A stretch of 64,000 nucleotides of DNA. It comes from Ovis canadensis. Its lineage: Eukaryota; Chordata; Mammalia; Artiodactyla; Bovidae. Each line of letters opens with the position of its first letter. The stretch's first letter is position 1. The translations under genes were made by a program, and so were the position numbers. Below the pieces are notes generated by a model. The model did no database searches, had not been told where the DNA came from, and saw only the letters and a program-made list of their open reading frames with translations. Below are positions 59,211 to 64,000 of this stretch, piece by piece. The stretch covers positions 86,404,501 through 86,468,500 of the forward strand of contig NC_091245.1 in the NCBI RefSeq assembly GCF_042477335.2. Direction: 5' to 3'.

Positions 59211-59509
59211 TTTCCTGAAATTGGCATAGCTGAGTGTAAAAAGCAGCAGAGAACTGAAAAAAAAATGTCTTTCACTCTTAGTTTTAGTTTAAGCATTTCC
59301 TCTCACCACCCACTCCACAAAATAAAAAGATTCCTTTGAAACCTTAAGAAAGTCCCTCAAAACTTTAAAAACTATTTACTTGCCATGAAATTTCTTGGAG
59401 AATAGTCTATTACTATATGCATTTTTTGTATTCTCTTAATAGAAGCTAATAACATTTCTCTCAAATTCTCTATTTTTGTAAAGGAATATAGAGAACATGG
59501 TTACTTTTT
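59211..59509. other. Intergenic DNA, nothing recognised
   Basis: No gene or named repeat. Confidence 0.5.
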
Positions 59510-59902
59510 TTCTGTCTGTGGTTTTGTACTTTTTAAATTGATGTATAGTTGATTTACAATGTTGTGTTAATTTCTGCTGCAGAACAGAGTGATTCAGTTA
59601 TACATATGTATACATTTTTTATATTCTTTTCCATTATGCCTTATCACAGGATATTGAATACAGCTCCCTGTGTTATACAGTAGGATCTTGTTGTTTATCC
59701 ATTCTATGTATAATAGTTTCCCTCTGCTAAGCCCAAACTCCTTTCCTTCCCTCCATCACCCCCTCCTTGACAACCACAAGTCTGCTCTCTATCTATGTCT
59801 CTGAATCTGTTTCTGTTTCATAGATAAGTACATTCATGTCATATTTTAGATTCCAAATATAAGTGATATAATATGTTATTTGTCATTATCTTTCTGACTT
59901 AA
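59510..59902 (-). mobile_element. L1 3' end, antisense, left of a BovB
   Basis: The reverse complement is an L1 3' UTR. TTGATTTACAATGTTGTGTT and GTTATACAGTAGGATCTTGT are typical. It resumes at 60966. Confidence 0.82.
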
Positions 59903-60965
59903 TGAACTGTGTGGATCACAATAAACTGGAAAATTCTGAAAGAGATGGGAATACCAGACCACCTAACCTGCCTCTTGAGAAATCTGTATGCAGGCCAGGA
60001 AGCAACAGTTAGAACTGGACATGGAACAACAGACTGGTTCCAAATAGGAAAAGGAGTACGTCAAGGCTGTACAGTGTCACCCTGCTTATTTAGCTTATAT
60101 GCAGAGTACATCATGAGAAATGCTGGACTGGAAGAAACACAAGCTGGAATCAAGATTGCCAGGAGAAATATCAATCACCTCAGATATGCAGATGACACCA
60201 CCCTTATGGCAGAAAGTGAAGAGGAACTAAAAAGCCTCTTGATGAAAGTGAAAATGGAGAGTGAAAAAGTTGGCTTAAAGCTCAACATTCAGAAAACGAA
60301 GATCATGGCATCCAGTCCCATCAGTTCATGGGAAATAGATGGAGAAACAGTGGAAACAGTGTCAGACTTTATTTTGGGGGGCTCCAAAATCACTGCAGAT
60401 GGTGATTGCAGCCATGAAATTAAAAGACGCTTACTCCTTAGAAGAAAAGTTATGACCAACCTAGATAGTATACTCAAAAGCAGAGACATTACTTTGCTGA
60501 CTAAGGTCCGTCTAGTCAAGGCTGTGGTTTTTCCAGTGGTCGTGTATGGATGTGAGAGTTGGACTGTGAAGAAGGCTGAGCACTGAAGAATTGATGCTTT
60601 TGAACTGTGGTGGTGGAGATGACTCTTGAGAGTCCCTTGGACTGCAAGGAGATCCAACCAGTCCATTCTGAAGGAGATCAGCCCTGGGATTTCTTTGGAG
60701 GGAATGATGCTGAAGCTGAAACTCCAGTACTTTGGCCACCTCATGGAAGAGTTGACTCATTGGAAAAGACTCTGATGCTTGGAGGGATTGAGGGCAGGAG
60801 GAGAAGGGGACAACAGAGGATGAGATGGCTGGATGGCATCACTGACTCGATGGACATGAGTCTGAGTGAACTCCGGGAGTTGGTGATGGACAGGGAGGCC
60901 TGGCGTGCTGCAATTCATGGGGTCGCAAAGAGTCAGACACAACTTAGCGACTGAACTGAACTGAA
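59903..60965 (+). mobile_element. BovB LINE, RT domain to 3' end, inside an L1
   Basis: It is open for 225 residues (59909-60586): VRQGCTVSPCLFSLYAEYIM (motif B), RYADDTTLMAESEEELKSLL (motif C) and FILGGSKITADGDCSHEIKR (G-run form). It ends in GAACTGAACTGAAC. ACTTAATGA on the left and ACTTAGTATGA on the right are a likely aged duplication. Confidence 0.93.
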
Positions 60966-61480
60966 CTTAGTATGATAATTTCTCAGTCCATCCATGTTTC
61001 TGCAAGTGGCATTATTTCATTCTAGTTTATGGGGGCTGAATAATATTCTATATATACACCACATCTTCTTCATACACTCATCTGTCAATGAACATTTAGC
61101 TTGTTTCCATGAACTGGCTATTGTGAATATTGCTGCATGTATCTTTTTGAATTATAATTTTGTCTGGATGTATGCCCAAAAGTCAAATTGCTGGATCATA
61201 CAGAAACTCTATTTTTAGTTTTCTGAGGAACCTCCATCGTTGCTGCACTATCTTATATTCCTACAAGCACTGTAGGAGGGTTTCCTTTTCTCCACACCCT
61301 CTCTAGCATTTTTCATTTGCAGACTTTTTAATGGTGGCCACTGGCCATACTTGCCAATGTGAAGCAGTATCTCATGTGGTTTTGATTTGCTATTCTCTAA
61401 TAATTAGAGATTTTGAGCATCTTTTCATGTGCCTGATGCCCATGTAGAAATGCTTACTTTTCCCCTAATGTTGAGTCCAT
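60966..61480 (-). mobile_element. L1 antisense, right of the BovB
   Basis: It continues the antisense L1 from 59902 (TTAGTATGATAATTTCTCAG; CTTGTTTCCATGAACTGGCT; TTGCTGGATCATACAGAAAC). Confidence 0.82.
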
Positions 61481-62642
61481 TTTCCCTATTGATTTTCCCC
61501 AAATTTATTATTATAAAAATTGTAAACTACAAAAATGTTGTACAATGAACATTTGTATAATTACCACCTAGTTTCTAAATCTGACATTTTGCCATACTTA
61601 TTTTTTGCCTCTTTTTCTCTTCTCTGTACATGCGTATAAATGTGTGTATGTCGTTTGAAAGTAAGTTGCAGACACTATGACACTTCTTCCTTAAATACTG
61701 AAACATCTTCTAAAAACAAGGACATCAGTCCACATAACCATGGTATTATGATCAATGCCTTTGAAAATTAAAAATAATTCCCAATATCACTAAATACTTC
61801 CTTATTCAAATTTTGCAAATTATCCAAAAGATGTCACTTATAGGTTTTTTTCCCAAGCTAAAATCTAAACAAAATTCACTCCTTGTGCTTGGTTGTTATA
61901 TTTCTTTAATTTCTTAATCAAGATTAGTTAGTGCCAGTCCCCTACCACCACCATTGTTTCTATGACAATGACTTTTTGAAGAGCCCAGGCCAATTGTCTT
62001 ATAGAATATTTCACATTCTAGATTTGTCTGATTGATTCTTAATAGTATCATATGTCTTATTTCTCAATCCCCTATATTTCCTTTAGGTCTGAAAGCACAA
62101 TCAAATGCCAGTAAAACATTTTTTTGGCAAGAGTACTTCATATCAGAAGTCATGCATTTCATATTACATTACATCACATCAGAAGGCACATATATCAGGT
62201 TTTTTCACTGCTACCAACACCAAGTTTAGTCACTTGGTAAGGGTGATGACTATCCATTCTCTCCATTGTCAAGGTTTGTCTTCCTTTTTGCAGTTAGCAA
62301 GAAATCTAATACATGACACTTAAGCATTATGTGAATTTACTATTCCCCAATACCATTTAACTTAGTAGTTTTAACATTCCCTGATGAGCCTAGGATTCAG
62401 ATACTGATTTTTAAATATCATTACTCTGTATAATACTAAAAAGAAAAATAGTATGGGTTTTTGAGAGCAGGGAATGTATCAATACAAGCAACCAGAAAAC
62501 ATCATTTTCCAAAAATTACAGAAGAGCCCAGGAAAAATGAATATGGACATGTTCAAAAGACAAAGGAAGATTTTCAGTTCCAGTTATAACAGTAGATTCT
62601 GTCAACTAACCCTTCAAATAAGAATACTCTTAAAAGATGAAC
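61481..62642. other. Intergenic DNA, probably an ancient repeat in part
   Basis: No gene. About 61,530-62,060 resembles a common old mammalian repeat (GTAAGTTGCAGACACTATGA; GAGCCCAGGCCAATTGTC), possibly an old antisense L1 3' end. I do not name it. Confidence 0.45.
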
Positions 62643-62654
62643 CAAATACATAAA

Positions 62655-62882
62655 GGGCTTTCCAGGTGGTGCTAGTGAGAAAGAACCCACCTGCCAATGC
62701 AGGAGATCTAAGAGATTCAGGTTCAATTCCTGGGTCAAGAAGATCCCCTGGAGGAGAGCAAGGCAACCCACTCCAGTATTCTTGCCTGGAGAATCCTATG
62801 GACAGAGGAGCCTGACAGGCTACAGTCCATAGGGTCACAGAGTTGGACACGACTGAAGCGACTTAGCACTCACACGCATGCA
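62655..62882 (+). mobile_element. Bov-tA SINE with target-site duplication
   Basis: This is a full-length copy. A perfect 12-bp duplication CAAATACATAAA flanks it at 62643-62654 and 62883-62894. Confidence 0.93.
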
Positions 62883-62894
62883 CAAATACATAAA

Positions 62895-63430
62895 AACACT
62901 TTGAGAGCAATCAATGCAAGCAAGACAAGATCACTGAGAGAAGAAAAGTATAGAAGTAATCATTATACTCACTCTGGTGTTTTTTTCTTAGGCCATTTGG
63001 CCATTTTCAGCATCAGAGAATAGAGTTCAAGAGAAAAAACAACACTGTTACTGAACTGAGGACAGAAGTGCCAGATATTTGAGGAGCAAAATCATGAAAG
63101 AGTTAGCATCAGTGAAGTGAGTCCAAACAATCTCTGTATAATTTTCCCTTGGAGCACTGCCAACTCTAAAGCTGCACAAAATGCAGTTTCAATAGAGCCA
63201 GCAGAAAAGAGCAGCTGGAAGGCTAAAGGTGTAAGAAAAGATTTTAGCAGTAACACAGTGCTGGATAACAGAAGTTGGAGTTTAAGTCCAACAAGGTGGG
63301 GGGCTGTGATAACCACTCTAGGCTTTCAAATAATACCCATGAACAGTCACTGTCTAGGAGTAAAGGACCACACTCTGAGAGTTCCTTGGAGAAAAGCCAA
63401 AGCTGAAATAGGTCATCTTTAACAAAGTCT
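62895..63430. other. Intergenic DNA, nothing recognised
   Basis: No gene or named repeat. A 101-residue open frame at 63117-63422 shows no recognisable domain. Confidence 0.45.
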
Positions 63431-63441
63431 AAACATTTAGA

Positions 63442-63718
63442 GGAGAAGAAAATGGCAACCCACTGCAGTACTCTTGCCTGGAAAATCCCATGGGTGGAGG
63501 AGCCTGGTAGGCTGCAGTCCATGCGGTCACTAAGAGTCACACACGACTGAGCGACTTCACTTTGACTTTTCACTTTCATGCATTGGAGAAGGAAATGGCA
63601 ACCCACTCCAGCGTTCTTGCCTGGAGAATCCCAGGGACGGGGAGCCTGGTAGGCTGCCGTCTCTGGGGTCGCACAGAGTCGGACACGACTGAAGCGACTT
63701 AGCAGCAGCAGCAGCAGC
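63442..63718 (+). mobile_element. Dimeric Bov-A SINE with target-site duplication
   Basis: Two bodies and a (CAG)n tail. A perfect 11-bp duplication AAACATTTAGA flanks it at 63431-63441 and 63719-63729. Confidence 0.93.
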
Positions 63719-64000
63719 AAACATTTAGATTATCCATGTATACTGTAGCTACCTACCAAAAAGCTTAACCCTGTTCGGAGAAAAATAATGTTATTCAGAG
63801 CCTACAATTTTTCATACAAAATGCCCATCATTTAATTCAAAATAATGAGGCATGCTACTTTAACAAAGAATCAAATAACTGAAAACCTAGCAAGGAAAAA
63901 ATCAATAAAAAATATTCATATATTAAATTTAAAATAATTGTGATTAATATTTTTAAGAAATTAGAAAAAATAGAGACTTTCACAAGAAATCTGGAATCTA

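Noticed and set aside
1..64000. CRISPR arrays, operons, bacterial-type terminators, tRNA or rRNA genes
   Set aside because: None seen. The tRNA-like parts are heads of Bov-tA or CHR SINEs and lack intact tRNA folds. The DNA is mammalian.

Overview
The window is mammalian nuclear DNA from a ruminant, most likely a bovid (cattle, sheep or goat group). This rests on many copies of the BovB (RTE) LINE, tRNA-Glu-derived Bov-tA SINEs (single and dimeric), CHR SINEs and L1 elements of the ruminant type, over a background of old mammalian repeats (MIR, L2, Tigger, mariner, ERVL). Species and chromosome cannot be fixed from the sequence alone.

One real protein-coding gene is visible, on the minus strand. 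It starts in a CpG island (about 29.0-29.8 kb) and runs leftward out of the window. Three coding exons can be read: exon 1 (29024-29203, with the start codon), exon 2 (11540-11666) and exon 3 (1812-1899). Splice phases match at both joins. The 131 complete codons encode the N-terminal EF-hand part of a SCaMC mitochondrial ATP-Mg/phosphate carrier (SLC25A24 family). The sequence is clearly diverged from SLC25A24 as I know it, so it looks like a SCaMC-1-like paralogue. The carrier domain must lie beyond position 1. Intron 1 is about 17.4 kb and intron 2 about 9.6 kb.

Layout. 1-11.5 kb: intron 3 and intron 2, with two old L1 tails, BovB tails, SINEs and a (TA)n run. 11.7-29 kb: intron 1, a deep nest of transposons. 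This includes a Tigger split by an antisense L1 that carries younger insertions, a mariner relic, an L2, and a decayed ERVL pol region next to an L1 that holds two BovB copies, one of them split by a solo LTR. It also holds a head-to-head BovB pair. 29.0-29.8 kb: CpG-island promoter. 29.8-64 kb: upstream intergenic DNA with no gene I can support. It holds a 5'-half L1, a BovB inserted inside another BovB, a nearly complete ruminant L1 with one stop in ORF1 (about 43.3-48.9 kb), a young truncated L1 with perfect target-site duplications (50.86-52.24 kb), three BovB copies of which two interrupt antisense L1s, an L1 with a 5' inversion, and an L2.

Nearly all long open frames in the window are reverse-transcriptase or L1 relics, or their antisense shadows. 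I found no CRISPR array, operon, RNA gene or previously undescribed system. The items most worth a second look are the diverged SCaMC paralogue with its altered second EF-hand and its microsatellite splice donor, and several well-marked retrotransposition footprints.
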